A stretch of DNA of 64,000 bases from Vibrio plantisponsor (GTDB lineage Bacteria; Pseudomonadota; Gammaproteobacteria; Enterobacterales; Vibrionaceae): NCBI RefSeq assembly GCF_013041605.1, contig NZ_JABEQC010000004.1, positions 186,001-250,000 on the forward strand, given 5' to 3'. Of the stretch, positions 8,155-17,626 are shown one piece after another. A program made the position numbers and the translations under genes. The notes beneath the pieces are model-generated. The model did no database searches. It worked only from the letters and a program-made list of their open reading frames with translations, and was not told where the DNA came from. Numbering within the stretch: position 1 is the stretch's first letter; the number at the start of each line of letters is the position of its first letter.

Positions 8155-9770
8155 CGGTTACCGTTCTTGGGAATAAAAATAGAAAAAATAGTGCCCTTAG
8201 GCTCTGCGTTGTCGACTAAGATGACGCCACCAGCGTTCGTTACGTAACGGTTAATTAAATACAGTCCAATACCATGACCTTTATCATCACCTTTACTTGT
8301 AACGCCTCGGTTGAAAATAGTCCCCGCTATTTCAGGATCGATACCGCAACCATTATCGCCAATTTCAATAACTAATTCTTTACCTGCATCTGTAATTAGT
8401 AGCGTTATTACTTTATCGCTCTCTGGGTTTTTAAGCGTCGCTTCAAATGCATTATCAATCAAGTTACCAATAATTGCTGATAATTCATCATCATCAATAT
8501 TGTCCGGCAGATTATATAACTGACAGGTAGGATCAAACTGTAACTGAAGTCCCAGTTCTTGAGATCGAGCATATTTACCAAGTAGAATTCCTGCCACTTG
8601 TTTACATTTTATTCTTGAACGTATGAAATCAATAAGTTGTTGTTTCTTTGTATTTTCATTATTGATCAATGAGAGCGCTGCTTCATATTCACCAATTTCA
8701 ATTAAGCCTGAAATCGTTGACAACTTGTTAGCATGTTCATGCCTCATAACTCTTAAATTATCTGTATATTGTTTGATTTGAGTCAATTCTGCCGTTAGAG
8801 AATTTATATCATTTTTATGTCTAAAACTGATGACCCAACCAATTAACAAATCTCTATCAAAGATAGCCACTCTATTTGCAATAAGTGTTTTTCCGTTAAT
8901 AGATACTATTTCATCCTTTATATTTTCTTCATAAGGTGTCTGAAAAAAGAACTGGGTATGATTTAGATATTCCAAAATACTTCTGTTCTTTATTTCACTG
9001 ACTTCTTTATCCGTACCTAACAGGTCAATGGCACTTTTATTTACCGCCAGAATCTTACCCGTTTTGTCGATGGCGATAATCCCTTCATAAACGGATTGAA
9101 GGATTGAACGTTGTAAGTAAAGTGCCAACGCAATTTCTGATGGCTCCATACCGTTCATTTTCTTTTTGATGTGGCTGGAAAAAAACCAAGCGCCTATCAG
9201 CGTTAGCAGTAATATTGCGCCAAGTTCAAAAGAGACCGGTTTGGCATAAAATACCAGCCACTGGTCAAAACGGTTAAACAGGTAACCAACGGAGACGACA
9301 CCAATAATTTCACCATCGAAGTCAACAATGGCACTTTTGCCACGGACGCCATATCCCAAGGAGCCTTTACGAATAGAAATGTAAGACTCGCCTCGTTCTA
9401 ACGCAGCAGCGTTATCCCCTCCTTGCATCGGCAAACCAATGTTTTCTTTTATCGGGTGAGATAAGCGAGTGCCGTCATCATCGCCAATAACAATAAAGCT
9501 AGCGTCCGATATTTTCGTTAAACGATTAATAATGCGTTCTATCGCGGGGATGTTTTTGATCCTCACTTCCTGAATTAAGTTCGGGTCGCTGGCAATTTCC
9601 TTTGCTTGAATTAACGCACGTGTCCCAACCTGATGCTCAAGTGTATCGAGTAAGGATTGATGAAAGTTCACACCCATGAAAATCATCTGAAGGCTCATAA
9701 GAGCAAAAATAAGAAGAAAAACTTTGACGCGAAAAGAAGCTCCAGTCTTCATCTTTTCCATCATATTCAT
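8151..9770 (-). CDS. dpiB: citrate sensor histidine kinase DpiB/CitA
   Basis: A 539-residue membrane kinase. It has TM1 at about residues 13-33, a periplasmic PAS-like citrate sensor (about 38-175), TM2 (about 178-198), a cytoplasmic PAS domain (about 215-325), the phospho-acceptor His in LRVMRHEHANKL, and a GHKL ATPase (NLIDNAFEA, DNGCGI, GHGIGLYL). Citrate-contact residues known from Klebsiella CitA are kept at a constant offset of 36: Arg102, His105, Ser137, Arg143, Lys145 and Ser160. Citrate rather than another dicarboxylate is therefore the likely ligand. An AAGGA ribosome site precedes the ATG. Confidence 0.93.
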   Translation of the reverse strand: MNMMEKMKTGASFRVKVFLLIFALMSLQMIFMGVNFHQSLLDTLEHQVGTRALIQAKEIASDPNLIQEVRIKNIPAIERIINRLTKISDASFIVIGDDDGTRLSHPIKENIGLPMQGGDNAAALERGESYISIRKGSLGYGVRGKSAIVDFDGEIIGVVSVGYLFNRFDQWLVFYAKPVSFELGAILLLTLIGAWFFSSHIKKKMNGMEPSEIALALYLQRSILQSVYEGIIAIDKTGKILAVNKSAIDLLGTDKEVSEIKNRSILEYLNHTQFFFQTPYEENIKDEIVSINGKTLIANRVAIFDRDLLIGWVISFRHKNDINSLTAELTQIKQYTDNLRVMRHEHANKLSTISGLIEIGEYEAALSLINNENTKKQQLIDFIRSRIKCKQVAGILLGKYARSQELGLQLQFDPTCQLYNLPDNIDDDELSAIIGNLIDNAFEATLKNPESDKVITLLITDAGKELVIEIGDNGCGIDPEIAGTIFNRGVTSKGDDKGHGIGLYLINRYVTNAGGVILVDNAEPKGTIFSIFIPKNGNR

Positions 9771-9880
9771 ACATTTATTTCCTTATTATTAAGTAGTGCG
9801 AACTTATATAGTGCTCAATTCAGAACCGAATGTTAGCCCGTTTCGCCAACCAAGTTAGTAATGTGCATCAAAAAGACAAT

Positions 9881-9914
9881 AAAAACGCAGAGAGGGAGAA
9901 CTCAGTCTCCCTCC
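9881..9914 (-). terminator. Rho-independent terminator of oadGAB
   Basis: On the minus strand an AGGGAGA / TCTCCCT stem (extended by flanking G-C pairs) is followed by CTGCG and a run of five T. It lies between oadB and dpiB, so dpiBA is probably a separate transcript. Confidence 0.7.
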
Positions 9915-9937
9915 TTAGTTATTGATTTCCTAAAATA

Positions 9938-11239
9938 TTAACCAAGCACATATTTAATCATCACACCGGCGGCAACCGCTGATCCAATAACACCCGCAAC
10001 ATTGGGACCCATTGCATGCATAAGCAGGAAGTTTTGCGAGTTCGCTTCTAAACCAAGTTTGTTTGAGACGCGAGCTGCCATTGGAACTGCTGAAACACCT
10101 GCGGATCCTATGAGTGGGTTAACTTTTTCAACACAAAGTCTATTCATCAGTTTCGCCATCAATAGACCTGCTGCGGTTCCCACACAGAAAGCAACAATCC
10201 CCAGAGCCAATATTCCCAGCGTTTGTGGTTGCAAGAACTTATCTGCCATAAGTTTCGAACCTACAGACAACCCAAGGAAAATGGTCACAATATTGATGAG
10301 AGCATTTTGTGCCGTGTCTGAGAGGCGCTCGACAACTCCACATTCACGCATCAAGTTACCAAAACAGAACATCCCCATCAGTGGCGTCGCTGAAGGCAGT
10401 AACATTGCAATAAGAACCAGCAACATTAGCGGGAAGCACACTTTCTCGATCTTGCCGATTTTGCGCAGTTGCTTCATTTCGATTTTGCGCTCAGCTTCCG
10501 TAGTCAACGCACGCATGATTGGTGGCTGAATCATAGGAACCAATGCCATATACGAATATGCCGCTACCGCTATTGCACCCAAGAGTTCAGGAGCAAGCAG
10601 GCTTGATACATAAATAGCTGTAGGGCCGTCTGCGCCACCAATGATGCCGATCGCTGCAGCTTGCGCCACGCTGAAATCCATTATCCCTAATTGAGTCAGA
10701 CCAAGCGCGCCCAACACGGTTGCGAAAATACCGAATTGCGCAGCTGCACCCAATAACAAGGTTTTAGGATTAGCCAGTAACGGACCGAAGTCTGTCATCG
10801 CACCCACACCCATGAATATCACCAGAGGCCCAACCCCAGACGCAATGGCAACATGATAAAAGGTATATAACATACCGTCAGAGTATTGATATTGCTCTGC
10901 AAGCAAACCTAAATGCATCTTTTGCTCAGGAGTAGCCATTTGCACTGCATGCTTAATCGCATCCGGTGTTGACTCAACAACGTTGAGTATCTGCGCGAAT
11001 GCTTGCATTACATCTGCTTTACCAGCATGAATGGCGGCATCTACCGCATTAATGGCAAGGTTAGCATCAGGCAAGTTTGAAAGAATGCCACCTAAACCGA
11101 TAGGCACGAGCAACAATGGCTCGAAACCTTTCACGATTGCCAGATAGAGCAAGATCATCCCAATGACAATCATTAGAAATTGGCCCCATTGAAGATGGAG
11201 GATACCAAAATCACTGATTAAGCCGATTACACTGTCCAT
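9938..11239 (-). CDS. oadB: oxaloacetate decarboxylase beta subunit (sodium pump)
   Basis: A 433-residue polytopic inner-membrane subunit that couples decarboxylation of carboxybiotin to export of sodium ions. Family marks include the [16 protein letters not shown] segment with the conserved Asp, [10 protein letters not shown], the SVGSKL stretch and [13 protein letters not shown] near the C-terminus. Length is standard for OadB. It is the third gene of oadGAB, ten bases after oadA. Together with citrate lyase it turns citrate into pyruvate, CO2 and a sodium gradient. Confidence 0.95.
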   Translation of the reverse strand: MDSVIGLISDFGILHLQWGQFLMIVIGMILLYLAIVKGFEPLLLVPIGLGGILSNLPDANLAINAVDAAIHAGKADVMQAFAQILNVVESTPDAIKHAVQMATPEQKMHLGLLAEQYQYSDGMLYTFYHVAIASGVGPLVIFMGVGAMTDFGPLLANPKTLLLGAAAQFGIFATVLGALGLTQLGIMDFSVAQAAAIGIIGGADGPTAIYVSSLLAPELLGAIAVAAYSYMALVPMIQPPIMRALTTEAERKIEMKQLRKIGKIEKVCFPLMLLVLIAMLLPSATPLMGMFCFGNLMRECGVVERLSDTAQNALINIVTIFLGLSVGSKLMADKFLQPQTLGILALGIVAFCVGTAAGLLMAKLMNRLCVEKVNPLIGSAGVSAVPMAARVSNKLGLEANSQNFLLMHAMGPNVAGVIGSAVAAGVMIKYVLG

Positions 11240-11248
11240 TTCAGATCC

Positions 11249-13036
11249 TTATGCCAATGCAAATAGTTCATCACCGACCTGAACCGCATCGCCTTCTGAT
11301 ACAGCCATTGATTCGACTTTGCCGTCACGAAACGCCTTAATCTCGGTTTCCATTTTCATCGCTTCGAGAATTAACAGTGTTTCGCCTTCTTTGACCATGT
11401 CCCCGATTTTCTTGTGGATCTTCCAAATGTTACCTGCGAGAGGAGCGGAAACTGGTTCGGCCGAACCCGATGACACAACCGGTTGAGCTGCGGCCACAGG
11501 AGCAGTCGTTGATGCGGCCAAAACTTCAGGATCTGCACCTTCGTTGATTTGAACCACATAAGCCTGATTGTTGACGTTAACTGTATATACAGCTTTGTCT
11601 GATGGTTTCGCTGCTTTTGCAGGGGCTGCCACTTCAGCAACCGTTGGAACTGGTTCAAAAGCTTCTGGATTATTACGATTAGCCAAAAATTTCCACGCGA
11701 CTTGGTCAAAAAGAGCAACCGTAAGTACGTCATCAATGGTGTTTTCAGCCAGTTCGATACCTTTTTCCTGCGCCTGATTAACCACCGATTCCATTAGCTG
11801 TTCGATTTCAGGTTCAATCAGATCTGCTGGTCGGCAAGTGATCACTTCTGCGCCATCAAGTACACGTTTCTGCAACTCTGCATCGACAGGTGCTGGTGTT
11901 TTACCGTATTCGCCTTTTAATACCCCAGCCGTTTCTTTGGTGATGGTTTTATAACGTTCACCCATCATGACGTTGATTACCGCTTGTGTACCTACGATTT
12001 GCGAAGTTGGTGTTACTAAAGGGATATAACCGAGATCTTTTCTGACTCTTGGAATTTCTGTCAGTACTTCATCAATACGATCCAGCGCGTTCTGTTGCTT
12101 TAACTGACCTTCCATGTTGGTAAGCATGCCACCCGGAACTTGAGCAACGAGAATTCGAGAATCAGAGCCTTTAAGTTGACCTTCGAACGCATGATACTTC
12201 TTACGAACATCTCTAAAGTAAGCCGCAATACTCTCCAACTTCTCAATATCTAAGCCAGTGTCACGCTCCGTTCCTTTCAGTGCAGCCACGATCGATTCCG
12301 TCGATGGGTGACCATAAGTACCGCTCATAGAAGAAATTGCGGTGTCAACACGGTCAACCCCAGCTTCAATCGCTTTAAGCAGCGTCATATCCGCCATGCC
12401 CGCAGTGGAATGACAATGAAGATGAAGCTCAACATCCACGAGTTTTTTCAGGTTGGATACCAACTCGTATGCTTCATACGGAGACATAACGCCAGACATA
12501 TCTTTAATCGCGATCGAGCTTACGCCACATTCCAGAAGCTGCTCCGCTACATCAACCCAAGATTGCATAGTATGAACAGGACTGGTTGTATAACAGATAG
12601 TGCCTTGTGCATGTGCGCCTTGATTGTTTACCGCTTGGATGGCTCGCTTCATGTTGCGAGTATCATTTAATGCATCAAAGATACGGAAAACATCCATGCC
12701 GTTTACAACGGCACGTTCAACAAACTTATCAACAACATCATCAGCATAGTGGCGATAGCCAAGGATGTTTTGACCACGCAACAACATTTGTTGTTTGGTG
12801 TTTGGCATTGCCTTTTTTAACTCTCTTAGGCGCGCCCATGGGTCTTCACCCAAGAATCGAATGCAAGAGTCAAAAGTTGCACCACCCCAAGATTCCAGTG
12901 ACCAATAGCCAATTTCATCGAGCTTAGATGCTATAGGCAACATATCATCCAATCTCATTCGCGTAGCGAGTAGTGATTGGTGCGCGTCACGCAATGCAAC
13001 GTCAGTAATACCGAGTGGTTTAGCTATTTTAGACAT
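11249..13036 (-). CDS. oadA: oxaloacetate decarboxylase alpha subunit (biotin carboxyltransferase)
   Basis: A 595-residue cytoplasmic subunit. The N-terminal carboxyltransferase TIM barrel shows [12 protein letters not shown] and the metal-binding [14 protein letters not shown]-type middle domain and an Ala/Pro-rich hinge follow, and the C-terminal biotinyl domain has its biotin Lys at about 561 (EAMKMETEI). A TTG codon at 13057 could extend the protein by seven residues. The ATG at 13036 is preferred because AGAGGA lies six bases upstream. It transfers the carboxyl group of oxaloacetate to biotin for OadB. Confidence 0.95.
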   Translation of the reverse strand: MSKIAKPLGITDVALRDAHQSLLATRMRLDDMLPIASKLDEIGYWSLESWGGATFDSCIRFLGEDPWARLRELKKAMPNTKQQMLLRGQNILGYRHYADDVVDKFVERAVVNGMDVFRIFDALNDTRNMKRAIQAVNNQGAHAQGTICYTTSPVHTMQSWVDVAEQLLECGVSSIAIKDMSGVMSPYEAYELVSNLKKLVDVELHLHCHSTAGMADMTLLKAIEAGVDRVDTAISSMSGTYGHPSTESIVAALKGTERDTGLDIEKLESIAAYFRDVRKKYHAFEGQLKGSDSRILVAQVPGGMLTNMEGQLKQQNALDRIDEVLTEIPRVRKDLGYIPLVTPTSQIVGTQAVINVMMGERYKTITKETAGVLKGEYGKTPAPVDAELQKRVLDGAEVITCRPADLIEPEIEQLMESVVNQAQEKGIELAENTIDDVLTVALFDQVAWKFLANRNNPEAFEPVPTVAEVAAPAKAAKPSDKAVYTVNVNNQAYVVQINEGADPEVLAASTTAPVAAAQPVVSSGSAEPVSAPLAGNIWKIHKKIGDMVKEGETLLILEAMKMETEIKAFRDGKVESMAVSEGDAVQVGDELFALA

Positions 13037-13053
13037 ATTAAATTCCTCTAACC

Positions 13054-13314
13054 TCAAGCCTGAACTTGCTTATTAATTTTTTGATTGTGGTGGTGTAGTA
13101 CTGCGGAAATCGCGGCAACCAAATTGTCATCCTGCGCGCCTGCAGAAACCGTTTGTTTTGCAGAAACGATGGCTTTCTCAGGGGGTGAAAACTTAATCGA
13201 TAAAGTGGACAGCAGACGGGTTGCAGCGACTAGGAGCGCCAGAAAGCAAAAAACAAATCCCATGCCCAGAAACATAAGATTGACGCCTTCAAGAATAATT
13301 GGACCTTCGTTCAT
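13054..13314 (-). CDS. oadG: oxaloacetate decarboxylase gamma subunit
   Basis: An 86-residue small subunit with one N-terminal membrane helix (about residues 11-33) and a cytoplasmic tail ending in a His-rich HHHNQK segment, which fits the zinc-binding, complex-assembling role of OadG. The frame extends to 13389, but the ATG at 13314 has an AAAGG site and the resulting [10 protein letters not shown] start fits the family. It is the first gene of oadGAB and divergent from the second citX-like gene. Confidence 0.88.
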   Translation of the reverse strand: MNEGPIILEGVNLMFLGMGFVFCFLALLVAATRLLSTLSIKFSPPEKAIVSAKQTVSAGAQDDNLVAAISAVLHHHNQKINKQVQA

Positions 13315-13415
13315 CTTTCGAACCTTTGGATATTGAAAGTCCAAACAGTCTAACGAAATAAGAGGAATGGACTTCGTGAAGCACATCATTCAATTGGAAC
13401 CATTAAACGTATTAA

Positions 13416-13433
13416 ATGGCGTAAATAAATTTA
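13416..13433 (-). promoter_or_regulatory. candidate DpiA operator upstream of oadG
   Basis: The plus strand reads ATGGCGTAAATAAATTTA, 15 of 18 bases identical to the copy upstream of citC. It starts 102 bases before the oadG start codon. The regulator assignment is inference from the shared pathway and the DpiAB genes in the same cluster. Confidence 0.45.
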
Positions 13434-13484
13434 ATTGGTTGCAGCTGAATTTCTATTTGCAATTGAAATAACCATTCGAAGAAA

Positions 13485-13502
13485 TAAATTCATTTAATCC
13501 AT
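13485..13502 (+). promoter_or_regulatory. candidate DpiA operator upstream of the citX-like gene
   Basis: TAAATTCATTTAATCCAT on the plus strand, in the same orientation relative to its gene as the other copies. It ends 103 bases before the citX-like start. TAAATTCAT and CCAT are identical to the citC copy and the centre differs. Confidence 0.4.
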
Positions 13503-13604
13503 TAACAACACAAGATTTACCGCAATTTGTATTTTACTCCTCAGTTACGAGGTGCAGCTGTCTTTAGCATTGGTGGGATGTTGGTCTAAAGAGGAAAACT
13601 CATT

Positions 13605-14117
13605 ATGGGGAGTGCTATGTCTTTGTTCGATGTTCATCAAATTTCTTTAAATAATCTAAAGCGACAATCGCAGTTAACAAGAAAATATGAACTTCCTTTA
13701 ATTATCGTCAAAACGAATATTTCCAATGAGCTTAATGAAAATGAACAGGCTCATTTTGTTTATAAGCTGGCGTTGGACGAAGTTAACAAGAAACTGACGC
13801 TATTGAATGCAATGGTGCTAGAGCACGAAGATGCTATCAATAGCTCGAACCTAGAATCGGTATTTGTAGTGCGAGGGGTGACTACGTCGAACTTAAAGCG
13901 TGCCATGGTGAAAATTGAAAACAGCCATCCGCTTGGCAGTTTGATCAACATTGATATTATTGACCCGCAAGGCTATGCGGTTTCGAGAAGAGGTTCTCAA
14001 ATGGAACCTAGACGCTGCATCCTGTGCCAATATCCAGCCAGCTACTGCTCTATGAATCACCGTCATTCTGTTGAAGAAATAAAACACAAAATCAAATCTA
14101 TCATCGCACAGTATTAG
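13605..14117 (+). CDS. second, divergent CitX-like transferase
   Basis: A 170-residue protein of the CitX family. It keeps the HPLGSLINIDI segment and the C-terminal RRCILCQYPASYCSMNHRH cluster that parallels RRCFVCG...CARNRVH in the main CitX, but is otherwise distant. It is transcribed opposite to oadG and convergent with citC. An ATG at 13605 follows GAGGAAAA; an alternative ATG at 13617 follows GGGGAG. It may modify CitD under other conditions, modify another carrier protein, or be a regulatory or degenerate copy. The cysteine-rich tail is intact, so simple decay is not evident. Confidence 0.75.
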   Translation: MGSAMSLFDVHQISLNNLKRQSQLTRKYELPLIIVKTNISNELNENEQAHFVYKLALDEVNKKLTLLNAMVLEHEDAINSSNLESVFVVRGVTTSNLKRAMVKIENSHPLGSLINIDIIDPQGYAVSRRGSQMEPRRCILCQYPASYCSMNHRHSVEEIKHKIKSIIAQY

Positions 14118-14207
14118 CTCTGTGCGAGTTCCCCAAACATCACCTTACCTAATAGGGAACTGGCTGCTGCTATGTTGGTTGTTCAGTTCTCTTGTTACTA
14201 AAAACAC

Positions 14208-15302
14208 TCAGCTTAAACTCAATTGCTCTGCTTGTGCGGTTCTTAGCGCTGCTTGTTTTCTCTTCGCGTGATAGGCGGAAGTGTCTTCCATAAACAGTTG
14301 ATGCAGATAAGCGTATGTGGTTTCAGGGACGATTTTTTCAATCGCTTGCCAATTGTTTTCAAACAAATACTTTCTGACTAGGGAAGCGGATATTGGTGAC
14401 TCTTCTTCTTCACAGCGTGGAATTTCCACATAAGTGACTTTGGGACTGTCAATGGTTGGTGTAGACAACCACTGGTGCATTTGCTGATTGTAGAAACGAG
14501 TTACCTTACAAATCGGCTCCGTTCCTACGTAGCGGTGAGTTATACCCAAGGCTGGTGCGATATATTGCCGGAAGATCTGCAAATCCACAGCGGTGTGGCA
14601 GTAATTAATTACCCCCTCATCCTTTAGAAAATAGCTTGGGAACGTTGCTCTTGAAATGATGTAGTCCGAACCAGCATGCACAGTAACGTTTTTAAACTCT
14701 TTCACTCCCGCTTTGATCATATTTAAGCGGTCTGAATAGGAAAAGAATGACCTGTCTTCCTTCACAACAAACAGATGTACCCAATCACAGTTCTCAGAAG
14801 CGTGCTTTACCAAATAGCGATGACCATTGGTAAACGGATTAGCATTCATCACAATACTGCCAATCTTTTCACCCGGTTGTGCAAAGCTACTTAACTTTTC
14901 GCAATGTTCCTGAAGCCTTGTTTTACTGTTTTCCAGCAGGATAACTCTGTCTTTTACGGCGGTAAGTTGGTGGAATCCTGCCTCGTGAAACATTCGGTAG
15001 TTATCGGGTTTGGTGTAAATAAATAGGTTGTATCGACCCATGTCATAAGCATGTGTGACCACTTCAGTGAGTAATCGAGTCGACAAGCCAGTTCCTTGAA
15101 GATCAGGAGAAACTGCTATCGACTTAAGAGTGTTGCCAGCCAGCCCCGCGCATCCAACAATAACGCTAGAACTTAAAGCGACGACAAAAAACTCAACATC
15201 GGCATCTATCCCTAACCCCATACTAAGCAAGAACTGCCGCACCTTTTCCATTTGGCTGCTATTTTGAGTGTTAATTTTCTGGAATTGGTAGGTATCAAAC
15301 AC
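14208..15302 (-). CDS. citC: [citrate (pro-3S)-lyase] ligase CitC
   Basis: A 364-residue ligase that acetylates the thiol of the CitD prosthetic group using ATP and acetate, switching citrate lyase on. An N-terminal GNAT-like domain (about 1-125, AVSPDLQGTGLSTRLL) precedes a nucleotidyltransferase domain with the NPFTNGHRYLV motif (HxGH-type, about 160) and a C-terminal SPISASLVRKYL segment. Length is usual for CitC. It is transcribed alone rather than in the citDEFXG operon, with its own candidate DpiA site 100 bases upstream. Confidence 0.93.
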   Translation of the reverse strand: MFDTYQFQKINTQNSSQMEKVRQFLLSMGLGIDADVEFFVVALSSSVIVGCAGLAGNTLKSIAVSPDLQGTGLSTRLLTEVVTHAYDMGRYNLFIYTKPDNYRMFHEAGFHQLTAVKDRVILLENSKTRLQEHCEKLSSFAQPGEKIGSIVMNANPFTNGHRYLVKHASENCDWVHLFVVKEDRSFFSYSDRLNMIKAGVKEFKNVTVHAGSDYIISRATFPSYFLKDEGVINYCHTAVDLQIFRQYIAPALGITHRYVGTEPICKVTRFYNQQMHQWLSTPTIDSPKVTYVEIPRCEEEESPISASLVRKYLFENNWQAIEKIVPETTYAYLHQLFMEDTSAYHAKRKQAALRTAQAEQLSLS

Positions 15303-15401
15303 AGCGATCTCTCAACAACAAAACGGATAACGAATTATCTTAAGTCCAACAGATAATTTAGTGACTCTCACGCAATCTATACAGAAGCATTAAAACTGTT
15401 T

Positions 15402-15419
15402 ATGGCGTTTATGAATTTA
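15402..15419 (-). promoter_or_regulatory. candidate DpiA operator upstream of citC
   Basis: The plus strand reads ATGGCGTTTATGAATTTA, 100 bases before the citC start. Closely matching copies lie before tctC (two) and oadG, with a reverse-orientation copy before the citX-like gene. Confidence 0.5.
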
Positions 15420-15465
15420 TTCTCACGGGATGAGCATCGCGCGCTAATTGAAAACCCATTCATAA

Positions 15466-15502
15466 ACAAAAAAGAGCCAGCCCAGATAAATCCGAGCTGA
15501 CT
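15466..15502 (-). terminator. Rho-independent terminator of tctCBA
   Basis: On the minus strand GTCAGCTCGG pairs with CTGGGCTGGC (with G-U pairs), followed by TC and six T. It lies directly after the tctA stop. Confidence 0.75.
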
Positions 15503-15527
15503 TCTTAGTTCACTGTTGCGATACCAT

Positions 15528-17033
15528 TTAAGCCACTTGAGTTTGTTGTTTACGATTACGTAGCATACCAATCAGAGGTAACGCGATTGACAATACTGTA
15601 ATAGCAATAAGCACTTGAGCAACGGTTGAGTGTGTAAAGATCGACAATTCTTGGTTTGAAATTCTAAATGCCTGACGGAATGATTGCTCCATCGTGCCAC
15701 CTACGATACAAGCAAGAATCATCGGCGCTGTTGGTACATGAGCACGCTTCATCACTACCCCTGCAACACCTAAGATAGCTAGGATGTAGAAATCAATAAC
15801 TGAGTTACTAATTGCATAACAACCAATGAACGCAAGACCTAGCACAATTGGGTAAAGCATTTTTGGCGGAATCGCTAACACACGAACCAATGCACCCGCG
15901 AGTGGGATATTCACTACCGCTAAGATGATGTTAGCAACAAACATACTAGCGATTAGGCCCCATGCTGTTTCTGGGTACTGGGTGAATAGAAGCGGCCCAG
16001 GTTGAATACCCAACATCAATAGCGCACCCATCATTACAGCTGTCGTACCAGACCCTGGTACACCTAGTGATAGCATTGGAATCATTGCACCGATAGACGC
16101 TGCGTTATTTGCAGATTCTGGTGCAGCCAGCCCCTCAATTGCACCCTTACCAAATTCTTCGCTGTTTTTAGAGAGTTGTTTCTCATTGTTGTAGCACATA
16201 AGCGATGCCATAGTACCGCCAGCACCAGGTAAAGAACCGATAATGAACCCTACTGGAGCACTACGTAGAATCGGCCATTTAGAACGAGACCAATCGTCAC
16301 CACTAATCCAAATGCGTTTGAACTTAGTCTGCGCCTTTTTCGTGCCTTCGCTTAATGAACGGAAGCTCTTAAATACTTCACCTAGCGCATAGATACCAAT
16401 GATCACCACAAGGAAATCGACACCTGTTTGAAGTTCAAGGTTGCCAAAAGTAAAACGCTCAACACCGGATTGCGCATCGATACCAATGGTGGCGATTGCT
16501 AAACCGATCACCATAGATAAGAAGCCTTTGAGCATGTTCCCTTTCGACATAGAAGCCGTCATGGAAAGCGCAGCAACCATTAACAAGAAGTACTCAGCAG
16601 GACCAAATTTTAAGGCGAAACTCGCCACAGGTTCAGCCAATAGTGTCATCAGAATAGCAGCGATAGTACCGCCAACTAATGATGCAATGGCAGATATCGC
16701 CAGTGCAGATTCAGCACGACCTTGCATTGCCATTGGGTAGCCGTCAAACGTTGCGGCCAGCGCGGCACCGTCTCCCGGAGTGTTAATCAAAATAGAGCTG
16801 CGTGAACCACCGAACATTGCACCAATGTACACACCGGTCATGGTGATCAATGCTGCCGTAGGTCCCATCGCAAAAGTCATAGGCAATAGCACCGCAACAC
16901 CCGTTGCAGGGCCTAAGCCAGGTAGCATACCGACGATAGTACCCAGTACACCGCCCACAGTCACAAGTAGTAGATGGTAAGGCTGTAAAGCAACGCCAAA
17001 TCCATTCATCAAGTTAGATAAAATATCCATCAT
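15528..17033 (-). CDS. tctA: tripartite tricarboxylate transporter, large membrane subunit TctA
   Basis: A 501-residue polytopic inner-membrane protein, the large permease of the TTT family. It shows the diagnostic GMLPGLGPATGVA near residue 37, the second PGAGGT segment (GFIIGSLPGAGGTMA), the LGVPGSGTTAVMMG motif and about ten or more hydrophobic helices. Length is standard. It follows tctB by 11 bases in the tctCBA operon. Given the citrate fermentation genes beside it, citrate is the likely substrate, moved with cations after delivery by TctC. Confidence 0.92.
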   Translation of the reverse strand: MMDILSNLMNGFGVALQPYHLLLVTVGGVLGTIVGMLPGLGPATGVAVLLPMTFAMGPTAALITMTGVYIGAMFGGSRSSILINTPGDGAALAATFDGYPMAMQGRAESALAISAIASLVGGTIAAILMTLLAEPVASFALKFGPAEYFLLMVAALSMTASMSKGNMLKGFLSMVIGLAIATIGIDAQSGVERFTFGNLELQTGVDFLVVIIGIYALGEVFKSFRSLSEGTKKAQTKFKRIWISGDDWSRSKWPILRSAPVGFIIGSLPGAGGTMASLMCYNNEKQLSKNSEEFGKGAIEGLAAPESANNAASIGAMIPMLSLGVPGSGTTAVMMGALLMLGIQPGPLLFTQYPETAWGLIASMFVANIILAVVNIPLAGALVRVLAIPPKMLYPIVLGLAFIGCYAISNSVIDFYILAILGVAGVVMKRAHVPTAPMILACIVGGTMEQSFRQAFRISNQELSIFTHSTVAQVLIAITVLSIALPLIGMLRNRKQQTQVA

Positions 17034-17044
17034 AATAGTTCACC

Positions 17045-17539
17045 CTATTCCCCGAATGGTAATGGTGGAAGGCTAATACTTAATAGCGTGTTAAATATGA
17101 AATAAACACCTACGGCAAATAACAGTGAAATCACAACACTTTTTTTCCACATGTCTTTTCCGCTTGTAATAGTCATCATTACAACCATAAATAGAAATGT
17201 ACTGATAACGTATCCCAGATGTTCAAATATAAGAGCGTAACCAACTGAAAGCAGACAGGTATATAGAATACGGCGTCGGTCATTTTTCTTACTAGCATCT
17301 TCATTGATTAAGTTTTTATATGCTTGTACTGAAGCACTAAAATTACTTTTAACCAGTAAAAGAACGCCAATTAAAAACGAAATTACGGATATACCAAGAG
17401 GGAAATATATTGGATCCATAGGATTACCAAATGCAGCTCTTGGCATCGAATACGACATATAACCGTAAATAACGCCAAAGCCTATTGCAAATAATCCTGT
17501 GAATGCGTCCCAATTAGGACTGACATCATTTTTCTTCAT
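17045..17539 (-). CDS. tctB: tripartite tricarboxylate transporter, small membrane subunit TctB
   Basis: A 164-residue protein with four predicted membrane helices (about residues 13-30, 44-64, 88-125 as a pair, 134-155), the normal layout of the poorly conserved TctB subunit. It is encoded between TctC and TctA, which is the main support for the name. The KKNDRRR loop between helices is positively charged and presumably cytoplasmic. Confidence 0.85.
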   Translation of the reverse strand: MKKNDVSPNWDAFTGLFAIGFGVIYGYMSYSMPRAAFGNPMDPIYFPLGISVISFLIGVLLLVKSNFSASVQAYKNLINEDASKKNDRRRILYTCLLSVGYALIFEHLGYVISTFLFMVVMMTITSGKDMWKKSVVISLLFAVGVYFIFNTLLSISLPPLPFGE

Positions 17540-17584
17540 AGGAACAAGACCTTATTGCTAGATTTAATTATTTTTAAATCAAGA

Positions 17585-17609
17585 ATAAGAGGGAATATTC
17601 CCCTCTTAT
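17585..17609 (-). promoter_or_regulatory. intercistronic hairpin between tctC and tctB
   Basis: ATAAGAGGG / CCCTCTTAT stem with a seven-base loop, just after the tctC stop and lacking a clean T run. Such hairpins commonly protect the message of the binding protein and lower expression of the membrane subunits. That role is inferred here. Confidence 0.6.
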
Positions 17610-17626
17610 GTCATAGAAACGGAACA

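Noticed and set aside
10002..10529. 175-codon plus-strand frame opposite oadB
   Set aside because: It is antisense to a confident gene, has no known family, and has no ribosome site or neighbour support.
11371..11736. 121-codon overlapping frame within oadA
   Set aside because: It lies inside the confident oadA gene on the same strand in another frame and has no recognisable family.
13037..13057. TTG start extending oadA by seven residues
   Set aside because: The ATG at 13036 has AGAGGA six bases upstream and begins at the family start; the TTG has no ribosome site.
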